NCBI GenBank assembly: GCA_032622095.1
Contig: CP136069.1
Span: 156,915,043-156,979,042 of the forward strand
Source of the DNA: Siphonodentalium dalli
Taxonomy: Eukaryota > Mollusca > Scaphopoda > Gadilida > Siphonodentaliidae
Length of the DNA: 64,000 bases
Direction: 5' to 3'
This document shows positions 31,859 through 43,153 of the stretch, in pieces. The notes beneath the pieces are model-generated. The model searched no databases. It saw only the letters and a program-made list of their open reading frames with translations, and was not told where the DNA came from. Within the stretch, counting starts at the first letter, position 1. Every line of letters begins with the position of its first letter. Made by a program: the position numbers and the translations under genes.

Positions 31859-32540
31859 AGAGGTGTGCACGCGTGTGCAAATTCAACCCGCATTTTATCC
31901 GTAAACCCAACAAAAAAGATTTTTAACTTTAAAGAAAAATTTGGATTAATAATATCGATATGGTGTCGCAAGAAGCTTGTACAGAAAAAAATATTCAAAT
32001 TGGTTCATATTTGTTCGAATGATTGCAGAAACCAAACTTCTGCTAAGAAGGCACACAATTAACTCCAGGGAAAAAAGCATCCACAAAAACAAAAATCCCA
32101 AAATTTTCTAAGTCGAAAATGAAGTGTAATGTTAGGAAAAATAGTCCGAGCCAACCCTGAGCCACACCATGTAGAGAGGGTGTTGTGAGAAGCATGTATA
32201 CCAAAAATTATTGAAATCGGTTCATATTTGTTAAAGTTATCAAGTCGGACAGAATTTTCTAAGTCAAAATAAGTCGAAAAGTAAGGCATAACTTAAAAAA
32301 AGAAAGTCGGACCGCACCGCAATTAGCATCATGCGGAGAGGCGGTCCTAAGGAGATTGCATACAAATTTTTTTTGAAATCGGTTCATAGTTGTTCGAGTT
32401 ATGAGGTCGGACGGACGGACACACAGAGGGAGAAAGTGTGACGGACAGACGTCTGTCGGACGGACACACGGAGGGAGAAAGTGTGACGGACAGACGCAGT
32501 CAATCCAGTATACCCCCCATTTTCTTCGAAAGTGGGGGTA
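31859..32540 (+). mobile_element. Pearl-like element (ATACCCCC hairpin)
   Basis: Begins ACAAGAGGTGTGCACGCGTG. Three diverged monomers (GGTTCATATTTGTT, AAAAATTATTGAAATCG) follow, then a GGACGGACACAC/GGAGGGAGAAAGTGTGACGG block, then the hairpin TATACCCCCCATTTTC / GAAAGTGGGGGTATA. The last block is duplicated (~55 bp). Confidence 0.7.
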
Positions 32541-32734
32541 TAATTATATATGCAGATAATCTGAATGTAAACAGGCAGTACTGTTAAATATAGAAATTAA
32601 GAAACCGAAAGTAGATATCCAACACAGCAATAATCTATAGGCCTATATGGATGTGAGTAGTTTTGAAAATTTAAATTTCAAACATATTATGCAAAACAAT
32701 GTTGATAAGTTTAATTGACATACATCTTGTGCTT

Positions 32735-32806
32735 GTGCTTGTTATTGGCGCATGATATTTAATGCTGCACCAGAGCAGTTCCCTTCATGAAAGGATAAAC
32801 TTAGTC
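32735..32806. mobile_element. Palindrome MITE type D, end fragment
   Basis: GATATTTAATGCTGCACCAG, then AGCAGTTCCCTTCATGAAAG GATAA. Only the outer 60-70 bp of the element remains. Confidence 0.4.
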
Positions 32807-32856
32807 ATTGATACACTCTTGAACCTGACAGTGTGGTGTGAACAACAAAATCTTAC

Positions 32857-32988
32857 CTTGTTACTGTAGGAGGCAACAATCGACCAATTTGACCCAAATA
32901 TTGGGAATGTCGGGAGCTGAAACTCAGTTTCAACAAAACCACCACTCGATTCTCTTTCCTCTTCATGCTGTATGACATCCTGTGGGTT
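32857..32988 (-). CDS. C3: C3-like exon: MG2 C-terminal half
   Basis: 132 nt, exactly 44 codons, phase 0 at both ends; acceptor CGTTACAG, donor AAG|GTAAGA. It starts NPQDVIQ and ends NWSIVASYSNK. This corresponds to the family pattern 'D-P-x-G-x-x-I-x-x-W ... F-x-L-P-x-x-P-x-x-G-x-W-x-I-x-A'. NWS is a potential N-glycosylation site. The exon lies between a pearl-like element (31859-32540) and a 'gaggtcc' palindrome element (33060 onward). Confidence 0.92.
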
Positions 32989-33059
32989 CTGTAACGACAA
33001 GAAATCATTCTCAACTAAGAACACCATAAAAACTACTTTTTGGTAAAGCCTGAATTTAG

Positions 33060-33800
33060 TCTGTCTGACATTTGCAGAATGAGGTCCGCAGAGGGTGAAT
33101 TTAGTGACACTGTCCCACACGGTGGACTAGCATACCAAATTCACCCTCTGTGGACCTAATTCTGCTTACTAGTGGGCCTCAACTGCTATGGGAGATCTAG
33201 GATCAGATTGAGTTCCGCAGTTGAAGTTGGTGATATTCACCCATTAGACACCTCGATTAAGCATTTTATCTTCTACAAATCAGGTGATATAGAAACTTCC
33301 CAGACGTAAACAAGAGCATCGCTAGGGCGTGGCAAAATACGCCCTTTGGCCATTTCAAATTGTACTACTGCAAAATAAAATAATAATTTGAGCTTACAAA
33401 GATTATCTGATATACCCCTAATTTCAATGTCAAAATGCGGTCAAATTCAAAGTCGAAAAAGGTAACTCATGTAAAAATAATTGGATAGAACCCATACTTC
33501 GAACTTGGCCTGTATTTTCAGACTGAAGTTAACAATCAGAAACCAAAAATGTTAACGGACAGATGGATGGACAGACAGACAGCCGGACAGACTGATTACA
33601 TAATACCACCTTTTTTCAAATTGGCCTTTAAAAAGTAACCAAAAACAATGTTAATTTGAGACTATAGATACTTCCCAGAGGATGAGGCCAAAGCAGATTG
33701 GGGTCCCCAGAGGGTGAATTTGGTTATGCTAGCCCACTGTGCAGGATAGCATCACTAAATTTACAATCTGGGGACCGATCATTCTGCAATTGTCAGACAC
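33060..33800 (+). mobile_element. 'gaggtcc' composite element interrupted by a pearl-like insert
   Basis: First palindrome 33078-33175, spacer to 33309, foreign insert 33310-33635, rest of spacer, second palindrome 33680-33790. About 70 bp upstream of the C3-like acceptor at 32989. Confidence 0.7.
33310..33635 (+). mobile_element. Pearl-like element nested in a 'gaggtcc' element
   Basis: Starts ACAAGAGCATCGCTAGGGCG, has a monomer with AAAGTCGAAAAAGGTAACTC and GACAGACAGACAGCCGGACA. It splits a 'gaggtcc' element between CTTCCCAGACGTAA and AAGTAACCAAAAACAATGTT, which are continuous at 17200-17240. Confidence 0.65.
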
Positions 33801-34106
33801 ACTATATCCATGCTTGCATTGGAATGATTTATTCTTCATTTGTATAGAGGTTCTATTAAACTAAGGACACAGCAGGCAGAGAAACATATGAAATCCTAGT
33901 AATTTATTTGCGCAAATTTTCACGATAAGTTCAACAAACAAACTAAACTGGGATCTTTGTTGAACTAAAAAATAAACAATAAACAAATAAATATATGGGA
34001 ATGATATAACTAACTACCCATCAGCATGTATACAAAATTACAAATTAAAACAATTATCAAAGAGGGAAATTAATTATTAATGTAATTTATTAAGAGTATC
34101 TGTGGC

Positions 34107-34655
34107 TTAAAGATGGTTTATCTCTTCATATAATTTTTTTTTTTAAGTTTCGTGAGTATAAAATAATAAATAAGAATTGAAGACCCCTGTCCGGAAAGGC
34201 TTCTATCAATTAAAATCAATTTTATTTTGAATATTTTATTGCAAAATGAGATGATTAAATGGGACACCTTATCTTTCTATTTTTAGAACAGACCGTTCAG
34301 GCAATACCATATAGCGATAGAGATCATTAGGTTGTTCCCGAAGCTATGTTCCGAACGTCAAATGTCCCAAGTTGACTGTTTGTATTGCTTTTTTACATAG
34401 TTATTAAGCGATAATAAGTCTAATTAATGTTTATTGTGACAAACATTGCACAATAAAATTTCCGGTCTGTTGACAGTAACCACTATTGTTTGTTAGCTAA
34501 ACAACCACACGTTTTTAGACAAGAAAATATTCAAAATATAATCAATATTAATCGATAGAAGCATTTCCGGACAGGGTCTTCAATTCAAATCTAATATTTT
34601 ATACCCCGGTAACTATATAACACATGTTTACAAAGAGACAGACCATCTTTAATAT
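34107..34655. mobile_element. Inverted-repeat element with CTGTCCGGAAA arms
   Basis: Ends TTAAAGATGGTTTATCTCTT / ACCATCTTTAA; inner arms GAATTGAAGACCCCTGTCCG / reversed CGGACAGGGTCTTCAATTC, then GGCTTCTATC. A one-ended relative is at 53135-53245 (TTTCTGGACAGGGGTCTTTG, GAGATAGACCATCTAT), another weak one at 61330-61440. Confidence 0.65.
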
Positions 34656-34735
34656 CTGCTACATCAAGTTAAACACATGAAGGTGAATAATTTACTCCAA
34701 TATGCTACATATACCACAATGGATAAGGCATTATT

Positions 34736-34885
34736 AACCATGATGGGAGCATCCTGAAATTTTGTGAAAATCCTGCATGCATTCTATTATATATATAAAG
34801 AATATAAGAAAAAATTATAAAAATTGCTATAGAATGTAAGAACGAGAGGCCGATCACGATCGGCAGATGTTTAACCCATACCTTG
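34736..34885. mobile_element. Mixed fragment: type D end joined to a GGCCGATCACGATCGGC hairpin
   Basis: Starts like type D (ATGATGGGAGCATCCTGAAA, AATCCTGCATGCATTCTATT). The hairpin core is missing; it continues as ACGAGAGGCCGATCACGATC and AACCCATACCTTGGCGATAG. The latter block occurs again at 36958-37025 next to a pearl-like end. Confidence 0.5.
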
Positions 34886-35489
34886 GCGATAGCGATTAGC
34901 TATAACTGATAATTGGTCAAAGATATGATCACAGTAATACATATATCAGTACCTAACTTAAAATCAAAAGGTCAAATAATTTGTCTTAAGAAGGGGTTAA
35001 AGTAATTGGGGTGGGGGAGGAGTCGTTTTAAATATCATAACTCTGTCCCTATTCACACAAGGACCTCTCACTGTGAGATCCAATTGTTTAGCCATTAATA
35101 AATTTGACAGATAGGATAAACAATTATCCAGCCAGCAGGTTGTTCATCTTTACCTTCATACAACCACCCCCTAGAGCTATGTAACATATGTCATCACTCA
35201 ATTAATAACAGATTTTGCTTGGAATGACATCTATTAAAGGTATTCTCATACTCTGGATATTGGATGTTCACATGGCAATTTATTGATATCATTATATTAC
35301 ATGCAACTATTGCAATAAAATCTTCACATTTTCAATACAGGCCATCACACCTTATTAATGGAATACAACTAAAACAAATTAGTGTCAATGACAAATTTCT
35401 TTTTTGAATTAAACATTTTTTTTATTATTATAAAAGTTTTTTTATATTTGTTTATGTTAAATTGAGCGAGGAAATTCAATCTAAAAAAA

Positions 35490-35760
35490 TATGAAAAATC
35501 CAAATTTCAAATTAAAAAAAAAAAAGAAGGGTCATAACTCCTTTAAAATAAATCGGATCAAACCCATATTCAAACTCGAACTGTATTTTGGGATGAGAAA
35601 CCTATATACAAAATTTGGTTCCAATCAAATAGAAAATGTTAGAGTTATCGCATTATACCTTAAGTGTCTGACAGACAGACAGATATAGATGGACGGACAG
35701 ACGAGTGGTCAATCCGGACATTGACGCTATGTGTACCATACTATGGTATAGGTACACATA
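35490..35760 (+). mobile_element. Pearl-like element, one monomer
   Basis: GGGTCATAACTCCTTTAAAA, AAACCCATATTCAAACTCGA, GGTTCCAATCAAATAGAAAA, a short GACAGACAGACAG...GGACGGACAGACG block, then terminal hairpin TGTACCATACTATGGTATAG GTACACA. Confidence 0.7.
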
Positions 35761-35764
35761 AAAA

Positions 35765-36339
35765 GTTTTATCTCATGCTGAGTACATGAAAAATACATCA
35801 AACCTGGTGTGCCCCTTTAATTTTTCAATTCACATATGTAATCAATTGAAATCAATGTCGAAAAAGCTTTTCATTAATATATAGATAAAACAAACTAGAC
35901 CTACAGTACTAAAAGTGTTATGAACAATTATTTTGTTCCCATAGACTGATACAGAGCTCTCAAGTTTTTAAAACTTTGAAAACCAAAGTTGTCTTCCCAT
36001 GCAACCAACAAAATTCCAATGGTAATGCTATTAAACAATGAAACCAGATTATGCCTTTAAGATGAAATTTAAATAACCATGCATATAAAATATAATAGTA
36101 TAAACATTCCACCTATGATATGGCCAGAGATACTTATAGAGTATAAAGTATATCTGATACAGCCAACACATCTCCTAGCAGTTAATTAACTCAATACAAG
36201 AGAGAACCAACTTCATGGTATTGTAACAGGATACTATCTCTGTGTGAGAAGACAACTTCATAGCATCCTGAACCTGATTCATTAGATACTATCTAGACAG
36301 TGCCACCTGTGTATCTTTGATATATTTTAGCGATGAATA
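35765..36339. other. Intron stretch without recognised feature
   Basis: AT-rich C3-like intron sequence between two pearl-like elements. No frame, no TE ends seen. Confidence 0.5.
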
Positions 36340-36788
36340 AAATAATCAAAGGGCCATAACTCCAGTAAAAAGTACTGGATCAAACCCATATTCGAACTCG
36401 ATCTGTATTTTGAGTTGAGAAACTCACATACAAAATTTGGTTCCTATCAGTTGAAAAATTGTTGATTTATCAAAGCATTCATGAATTCTATGTCAAAGGG
36501 CCATAACTCCATTAAAAAATATCGAATCAAACCCATATTCGAACTCGATATGTATTTTGGGTTGAGCAACTCACATACCAAATTTGATTATGGTCAGATA
36601 ATTTCTTTTTGAGTTATGGCAGCATGCATAAATTCTAAGTTGAAAAAGGGGCATAACTCCGTAAAAAAAACTTGGATCAAACCCATATTCGAACTCGATC
36701 TGTATTTGGTGCTGAGAAATTCATATACAAAATTTGGTTCCGATCAGATAGAAAATATTTCAGTTATCGCACCATGCGTAAAGTGTCT

Positions 36789-36822
<34 letters not shown>

Positions 36823-36935
36823 GGACGGACGGACGGACGGACGGGCGGACGGACGGACGGACGGACTAACGACGAGTGGTCAATCCGGGCAACGACACTA
36901 TGTTTACCATACTATGGTATGGGTAAACATAAAAA
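36340..36935 (+). mobile_element. Pearl-like element, three monomers
   Basis: Monomers at about 36350, 36495 and 36645 (GGGCCATAACTCC, CCATATTCGAACTCGATCTG, ACAAAATTTGGTTCCGATCA). The repeat block (GACA)n(GACG)n is at 36790-36865. Terminal hairpin TGTTTACCATACTATGGTAT GGGTAAACA. Most complete copy of its subfamily. Confidence 0.8.
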
Positions 36936-36957
36936 ATCATAAGAATGCAAAAAAAAT

Positions 36958-37030
36958 TATAAACGAGAGGCCGATCACGATCGGCAGATGTTTAACCCAT
37001 ACCTTGGCGATAGCGATTAGCTATTTTTAT
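36958..37030. repeat. Second copy of the GGCCGATCACGATCGGC block
   Basis: About 65 bp identical to 34842-34910 (ACGAGAGGCCGATCACGATC ... GGCGATAGCGATTAGCTAT). Palindromic centre. Starts ~25 bp after the pearl-like element ending at 36935. Confidence 0.6.
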
Positions 37031-38089
37031 AAATTTTATAAATCCTTACATCAACCTTTTCATGAGTGCTAAAGTTTCAACAATTCACACTTAATATAGT
37101 GATCATGTGAAAAATATTTAGTTATCACATTGTGTCAACAGGATTGGCGGAGGATGTTAATATTTTTAAGCAAATAAACCAAATGACCCTCACTATGCAG
37201 GTTAGGGGTGTGTTCTTGTCAACTATGCCAAGAACTACATGTATAAACATAATCAATGGAAATATTTGAGTTATCAAATCGGATAGAATAGGGTTAATCT
37301 TACCCAAACTAATGAACTGATAAACACAAAATAGTCTATACAAAGCATGTCATTGGATTTAGAAACCCATACAATAAGTCAGTCTCAAGAATACCAGCAC
37401 CATTAATATTACCCTGGAGCCCAAATGCAATTGAGGGAATTTCAAAATAAGACATTTCCTCTAATGATGAATATATAATTGGTGATTTATTGAAACCCTT
37501 ACTGAACCTGGATCAAAGTGAAATGGATAATATTATATCTGTCTATCGCATAATATGTGTCTATGGAATGGTTTAATTTTAATCCCAAATCCATGCAAAT
37601 CAAAAGTGGATCACCATCAACCTGGACATAATATAGGAGAATGATCAAATGAAAAGCATCAAAACCATATGATGTGTGGAGAGGGTTAATCATTTGCAAT
37701 GACATCATATCATGGAACTGGGAATGTGTGGATTAATTTTTGTCTAAGATAAGACAACAGTGTATGTAGACAACAATGTCTGTAAAACATCCCTACAAAG
37801 TAACAATGGACTATTCCAATTTAATATTTTAGAATAGGTGTCCTATAGTGTTTACATAAACTTTAGTAATGAACCTGTTTCAGTAAAGGGGTTAACTTAA
37901 TATTGCACAGAAAACAGAACTCCACCAGATAGCCATCAATCAATTTGACATTAATATGATAACAAATCCTGCCAGCCAACAGTACCACTATCAGGCTTTA
38001 TAGCATGTCCCTAGTGATAATTAACTCATTTCAATTACACACATGGTCTGCCAGATATGTTCTCTTAAAATTCCCAGCAGTAATTACTT
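37031..38089. other. Intron stretch without recognised feature
   Basis: AT-rich. ACAATGGACTATTCCAATTT at 37804 recurs in short form at 270, 4380 and 22600, hinting at an old repeat. No coding potential seen. Confidence 0.45.
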
Positions 38090-38245
38090 GAATTATAAAG
38101 GGTCATAACTCTGTTAAAATATATCGTATCAAACCCATATTCGAACTCGATCTGTATTTAGGGGTGATAAATTCATATACCAAATTTGGTGCTGATCAGA
38201 TGAAAAATGTTTTGAGTCATAGCAGCTTGGGTGAATTCTAAGTAA
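38090..38245 (+). mobile_element. Pearl-like monomer without end
   Basis: AAGGGTCATAACTCTGTTAA, AAACCCATATTCGAACTCGA, GGTGCTGATCAGATGAAAAA. No microsatellite or hairpin. Similar single monomers at 475-560 and 1490-1600. Confidence 0.6.
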
Positions 38246-38524
38246 ACATAAGAGTGAAAAGGGTTAATTAAACAATACCAAAAACCATACAGACGAAGAA
38301 CATGCTAAGAAAAACCTAGGTAAGAAATATGAGGCAGATCAGAAGAAATATGCTCAACTTATTGCATTGGATAGCATGTGTGTAAAGGGTTAATTATTTT
38401 CTAAACCGATCAACCAATCAATACCAAAAACTATACAGATGAGGGGCATGTCATCATAAACCTACATATCAAATATGAACACAATCGGACAAAATATACT
38501 TCGGTTTTAGCATCGGATTTTTGT

Positions 38525-38690
38525 TTTTTTAATTTTATTTTTGAAAAAAGGGTCATAACTCCTTTAAAATAAATCGGATCAAACCCATATTCGAACTCGA
38601 TCTGTATTTGGTGCTGACAAATTCATATACAAAATTTGGTTCCGATCAGATATCAAATGTTCGAGTTATCGCACCATGCGTAAAGTGTCT

Positions 38691-38744
<54 letters not shown>

Positions 38745-38830
38745 GGACGGACGGACGGACGGACTAACGACGAGTGGTCAATCCGGGCAACGACACTATG
38801 TTTACCATACTATGGTATGGGTAAACATAA
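38525..38830 (+). mobile_element. Pearl-like element, one monomer
   Basis: Single monomer, (GACA)n at 38692-38740, (GACG)n, and the same 3' end as 36340 (ACGACGAGTGGTCAATCCGG, hairpin with CATACTATGGTATG). The two copies differ mainly in the number of monomers and microsatellite repeats. Confidence 0.8.
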
Positions 38831-38849
38831 AAATGACAAAAGAGGATAA

Positions 38850-39020
38850 CATTTTTTAAAGAATGTAAGAAAAATGATAAAAAATTGTTAGGCCAATTGC
38901 ATTCACTTATATATGTGAGGCGACCTATGGTCGACTCGCATATTTAAGAGAAATTAGAGAATGCATTGGCACAGGGTTTTTAATATTGCGCCAGCACAGC
39001 TCCCATCATGAAAGGGTTAA
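38850..39020. mobile_element. Palindrome MITE, type D, truncated
   Basis: Only one hairpin (about 38888-38970, with a small internal duplication AGAGAAATTAGAGAAT) and one outer end (GCACAGCTCCCATCATGAAA then GGGTTAA). The left part is missing; it starts ~20 bp after the end of a pearl-like element. Confidence 0.65.
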
Positions 39021-39184
39021 TTGGTCATCGTCGCAAGGTTTCATGCAAAAAGACAATCAGGATCTCCTAAATGTGCAAAAAATCACCCAGCAACTCAAAT
39101 TCAATATGGATTTGCGGTACCATGGAAACTGCCCATCCAAATTCAGTTGAAATTTCACTCCGATAAAAAACAAATACTTATTAT

Positions 39185-39825
39185 AAAAATAACTAGAGGT
39201 GTGACTGTCCCGACTGTCCCAATGATACCCCCCCCCCCCCGTTATTTTTAAAATACTAAGATGTTTCACATGTCAGTAAACATTTAGTTAAAATAATAAA
39301 ATAACAGTTCCCATTGCAGGTGCACAATCCTAATATAAACCCTAATCTTAAACCTATTGACCGAAAAATGTAGGAATAAAAGCTCGGACAAAATTATGCA
39401 TGTTGCGAAAATGTTCTTAAGTCGAAAAAGGGGAATAACTCCACCATAAATTGTCGGACAGACGTCATAATCGCAGGTACACAGGTTCCCATGGTACTAA
39501 ATATCTGTGCCAAGTTTTAAACAATTTGACCTAAAAATGTAGGAATAAAAGCTCGGATAAAATTATACATGTTGCGAAAAAATTCTTAGTCGAAAAAGGG
39601 GGGATAACTCCACCAAAAATGTCTGACAGACGTCATAATCGCAGGTGCACAGATTCCCATGGTGGTTGATGTCTGTGCCAAGTTTCACGAAAATTGATAA
39701 AAAAAATGACAGAAAAACTCCGGACAAATTTGTGTCCACGGACGGACGGACGACGGATGGACGGACAAGCTGATTCCAGTATACCCCCCCCCCCCCTTAA
39801 CTTTGTTGCGGGGGGTATAATAAAA
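39185..39825 (+). mobile_element. Pearl-like element (AACTCCACC subfamily), complete
   Basis: Starts ATAACTAGAGGTGTGACTGT. Contains a C run (39229), two ~190 bp monomers, GGACGGACGGACGACGGATG, and the terminal hairpin TATACCCCCC / GGGGGGTATA with a C run. Confidence 0.8.
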
Positions 39826-41215
39826 GCTTGGACAAAATTATGCATGTTGCGAAAATGTTCTAAGTCGAAAAAGGGGAATAACTCCACACAAAAAAGTCGG
39901 ACAGACATCATAAGGCCAAAAAAAAAAGATGCTATGTTTCCGTACATCGACCGACCCTAAAAATAACCGGCCGACCCTAATCTTTTTATTGATATTTTGA
40001 GAAAAAGTCAAAATTTTCTATAAAATAAAATGCACATAAATATTGATGGTTACCACTAATGCACATAAATATTACGTGTTCAAAACACATGGTTTCTAAC
40101 ATATCCCTGTGAAAAGTGACCATGAAGTGACTGCTGTCTCAAACGCCCCCAGGTGTGTGATGGGTTGTTGACTGATGGGCATGCATTTTTCAATTTTAAT
40201 TTCCTGAGAGTGGATCTCATGCCTGCTTTATGCCTTGTTTGGGTCTTATGGAACATAGGAACACTATCAACAGACATGGTGGGTGTTTATCTGTATATAT
40301 ACATGTACATGTATAGAGGTTATCACCACATGTTAGGTGTACATGTATAGCTACTGTTTCCAAAAACCAGGCATGCTAGGTTGGGTGTACTCATGACTAC
40401 CTCCAGACAATGGGATGTAGTCGTCACAATACAAGTACGGTATAATGGCGGTATTATGTGTAAAATTCTTATAAAAAGTTAGCGACATGAATTTCGTACC
40501 AAGTTTATAGCCAAATTTATGAAAATATGGATTGTGAATAATAAAAAACATACTTTATAAGCATGAAGTAAGTTTGATCTTTTATCAATCTTAATGTATA
40601 TTTCCACCGTGTTGATCAAGTAACACTTTCCCCTCAACCCGAGTTGGCATTTTGTGTCATTTCGGTCGAGGTAGTTCAATATTTCTGAAGCTGGATAGAA
40701 AATATCAAAATAAAATAAAAAAATAAAAATTCCCTACCTACCTACCCTAATTTTTTAGCTCCGTTATCGGAAACATACAATCTTTTTTTGTTTGGCCTAA
40801 TTGCAGGTGCACAGGTTCCCATGGTACTAAATAACAGTGCCACGATTAAAAAACAATGACCGAAAAATGTAGGAATAAAAGCTCGGACAAAATAATGCAT
40901 GTTGCCAAAACATTTCTAAGTCGAAAAAGGGGGATAAATCCACAAAAAATGTCGGACAGACGTCATAATCGCAGGTGCACAAGTTCCCATGGTACTAGTA
41001 CTTAATATCTGTGCCACGTTTTTTTTAAATTGACCTACAAATGTAGGAATAAAAGCTCGGACAAAAGTATACATGTTGAGAAAATTTTCTAAGTAAAAAA
41101 AGGGGGATAACTCCACCAAAAAAAGTCCGACAGACGTCATAATCGCATGTGCACAGGTTCCCATGGTGGTTGATGTCTGTGCCAAGTTTCACGGAAATTG
41201 ATAAAAAAAACGTTC
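39826..41215 (+). mobile_element. Second AACTCCACC-subfamily copy, split by a Harbinger-like element
   Basis: 39826-39913 and 40801-41215 together form about two and a half monomers (AAAAGCTCGGACAAAATTAT, GGGGATAACTCCACC, GCAGGTGCACAGGTTCCCAT). It follows directly on the hairpin of the previous copy, head to tail, and ends at GGAAATTGATAAAAAAAACG. Confidence 0.75.
39914..40797. mobile_element. PIF/Harbinger-like element, 884 bp, nested in a pearl-like copy
   Basis: Ends GGCCAAAAAAAAAAGATGCT / GGCCAAACAAAAAAAGATTG (right end reversed), then ATGTTTCCG. TAA on both sides (39911-39913, 40798-40800). The flanks rejoin to CATCATAATTGCAGGTGCAC, exactly the pearl-like consensus, which proves the insertion and its 3-bp duplication. 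Subterminal CCGACCCTAA and CTACCCTAA blocks are shared with the 4621 element. Confidence 0.85.
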
Positions 41216-41348
41216 AATTTAGCATTATTAATAAATAAATTAAAGCCACTTTAAAACATGTTTTAACAGTTCTACCATGGTATATAGACTTTCAGCGTTG
41301 TTGCTACAGGCTGTATTTGGATGATACATGTACAGCACAATGTATTAC

Positions 41349-41419
41349 CTTAATTGTTATCCTGAGAGGCCAGCGGCTCATCATCAAATCTTCATTAAAG
41401 CCAATTATCCTGATTCTCA
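41349..41419 (-). CDS. C3: C3-like exon: MG2 strand segment
   Basis: 71 nt; acceptor TTTTTTGCAG, donor AAG|GTAATA. It reads (V)RIRIIGFNEDL followed by a stretch ending in RITIK, the usual continuation of the MG2 beta sandwich after KPIYTPKQT. It enters in phase 1 and leaves in phase 0, matching both neighbours. It is separated from the preceding exon by the 21.4 kb intron that contains the antisense collagen gene. Recognised by family pattern although only 23 full codons long. Confidence 0.88.
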
Positions 41420-41449
41420 CTGCAAAAAAGTAATAGCAAGTTCAAGTCT

Positions 41450-41556
41450 GCAAATAGTGTGTCTGTCATTTGTAGAATGAGGTCGCCATAGGGTGAATAT
41501 AGTGATGCTATTCCGCACAGCATGGGGACCTCATTCTGCTTAGGCATCATCTTCTG
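41450..41556 (+). repeat. 'gaggtcc' element, shortened
   Basis: TGTAGAATGAGGTCGCCATA and ATGGGGACCTCATTCTGCTT; the centre of the palindrome and the spacer are deleted. About 30 bp upstream of the C3-like exon at 41349-41419. Confidence 0.55.
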
Positions 41557-41557
41557 C

Positions 41558-41645
41558 AGTGTTGAAATGACTAGTCGACTAATCGATGTTGACTCGATTA
41601 TTAAACAAGTCGACGCTGAAATCTGCCAGTCGAATAGTCAAAACA
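41558..41645. repeat. hAT-end-like fragment with ACTAGTCGACTAATCG
   Basis: CAGTGTTGAAATGACTAGTC and CGACTAATCGATGTTGACTC carry short GTCGA inverted motifs similar to subterminal repeats of hAT elements. Only one end is visible. Confidence 0.3.
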
Positions 41646-41860
41646 AATCCCAACACGCATGACATACCGAATGCCATATATGTGCAAAGTCAACCTAAAA
41701 AGTCGAACAACCTTCAATAAAAATGTACCATTATTCTGAGATCCAGTTATTACTCTATGTAGTGACCCTTTGATGACACCGAAATGGCGCCATGACTGTG
41801 GTACCACAGGTTAACACGTGCAGATCGAGAGCCCAGTCGATCATGCGTAGTGACCTAGTT

Positions 41861-42481
41861 TAGGGCCCTGTGAATCGGGCACTTTCATTTCAAATCGAAT
41901 CTCGAATCGAATCAGCCAAATGATTCCAAATTGCATCGAATCTCGAATCGAATCAGACATATCAATAATGAAGATGTAGATATCACTTGACTGAGTGGCC
42001 GTACCGGTATCAAGTTTCTAACTTCGCAACGACGATAAGTGATCGTCGGCATATACTGTAAATATTATCCATAAATGGATCAAATGTGCATTTAACCAAT
42101 TAAGTGCGTATTCCTTTTGGCTATCTCAGCTATAGAATATCGAAATGGTATCATAAGCAACAATGAAGTCAGTAAGCATTCATTAGCTGAAGTTTGACAT
42201 ATACATGAAATTGTGCTAGATCAGTTTCATCAGTCATGCAATGCTTCAGTGGTTTATAGAGTATAGCTCAGTCTACAACAGTGTTTGTAATGTGTGGTCT
42301 TTCTTTTGTATCATAAGCTATCTTCGCTAAAAAGCAATGTTGTCCGTTGCCATAATGATAATACAACTGCATGGTGCCAGTGATTCGATACAATTCGAAT
42401 CAGGACAGCCGATTTCGAATCAAATCGAATCAGAAGAAAGATTCCGAATCGCATCGAATCAAATCAATTCGCATGGCCCTA
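41861..42481. mobile_element. hAT-like MITE with 8-bp target duplication
   Basis: 621 bp between two copies of ACCTAGTT (41853-41860, 42482-42489). Ends TAGGGCCCTGTGAATCGGGC and, reversed, TAGGGCCATGCGAATTGATT. Subterminal repeats of ATCGAATCGAATCAG type at both ends. An 8-bp duplication with a TAGGG start is diagnostic of hAT. Confidence 0.88.
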
Positions 42482-42714
42482 ACCTAGTTTATCTCAAAAG
42501 GCGCCGACAACTCTGTGCTGGTGAGCTGCTGTGCTAGCAGGCATGTTGTTTATTTAATTAGCTGTATATTGTAAAATAGTTTCTATGGATCTTTTTCAAG
42601 TAGTTGTGTAATACATAAGGCACACTTGGAATGTTTTTTTAAACTAAACTTCCAGCACCTGTCACCAGTTCAGCTTCCCCGGGAAAAGCCTCACATGGTT
42701 TGACTTGCAGTTGA

Positions 42715-43075
42715 CTCCTGTCAAGACTTCTGAAAACCCCTAATTGTTTCAACTCTAATCTTCTGGGAAGTGTCTATATATAGTCTCAAATTAACCTTGT
42801 TTTTAGTTACATTTGGCCCTTCTGGCAAGTTCTGGAATGTTTCTATATCCCCTAATTTGCAGAAGATAAAATGCATAATCGAGGTGACTGATGGGTGAAG
42901 ATCAATCTTCAATCTGATCCTAGGTCTCCCAAGGCAGTTGAGGCCTAAGCAGAATGAGGTTCCCAGAGTGTGAATTTGGTGATGCTAGCCCACCATGCAG
43001 GATAGCATCACTAAATTCACCCTCTGGGGACCTCATTCTGCAAATGACAGACTCACACTATTTGCACGCTTGAAT
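42715..43075 (-). mobile_element. 'gaggtcc' composite element, reverse orientation
   Basis: Spacer first (TCTTCTGGGAAGTGTCTATA, AGAAGATAAAATGCATAATC), then palindrome 42948-43055. The outer left palindrome is missing. Confidence 0.6.
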
Positions 43076-43153
43076 TCAATGACATTTGAGGAGTCTGAAG
43101 ATATTAATAATTTGACATCCTGTCACGGATGCAGTGTTGTAATGACAGATCAT

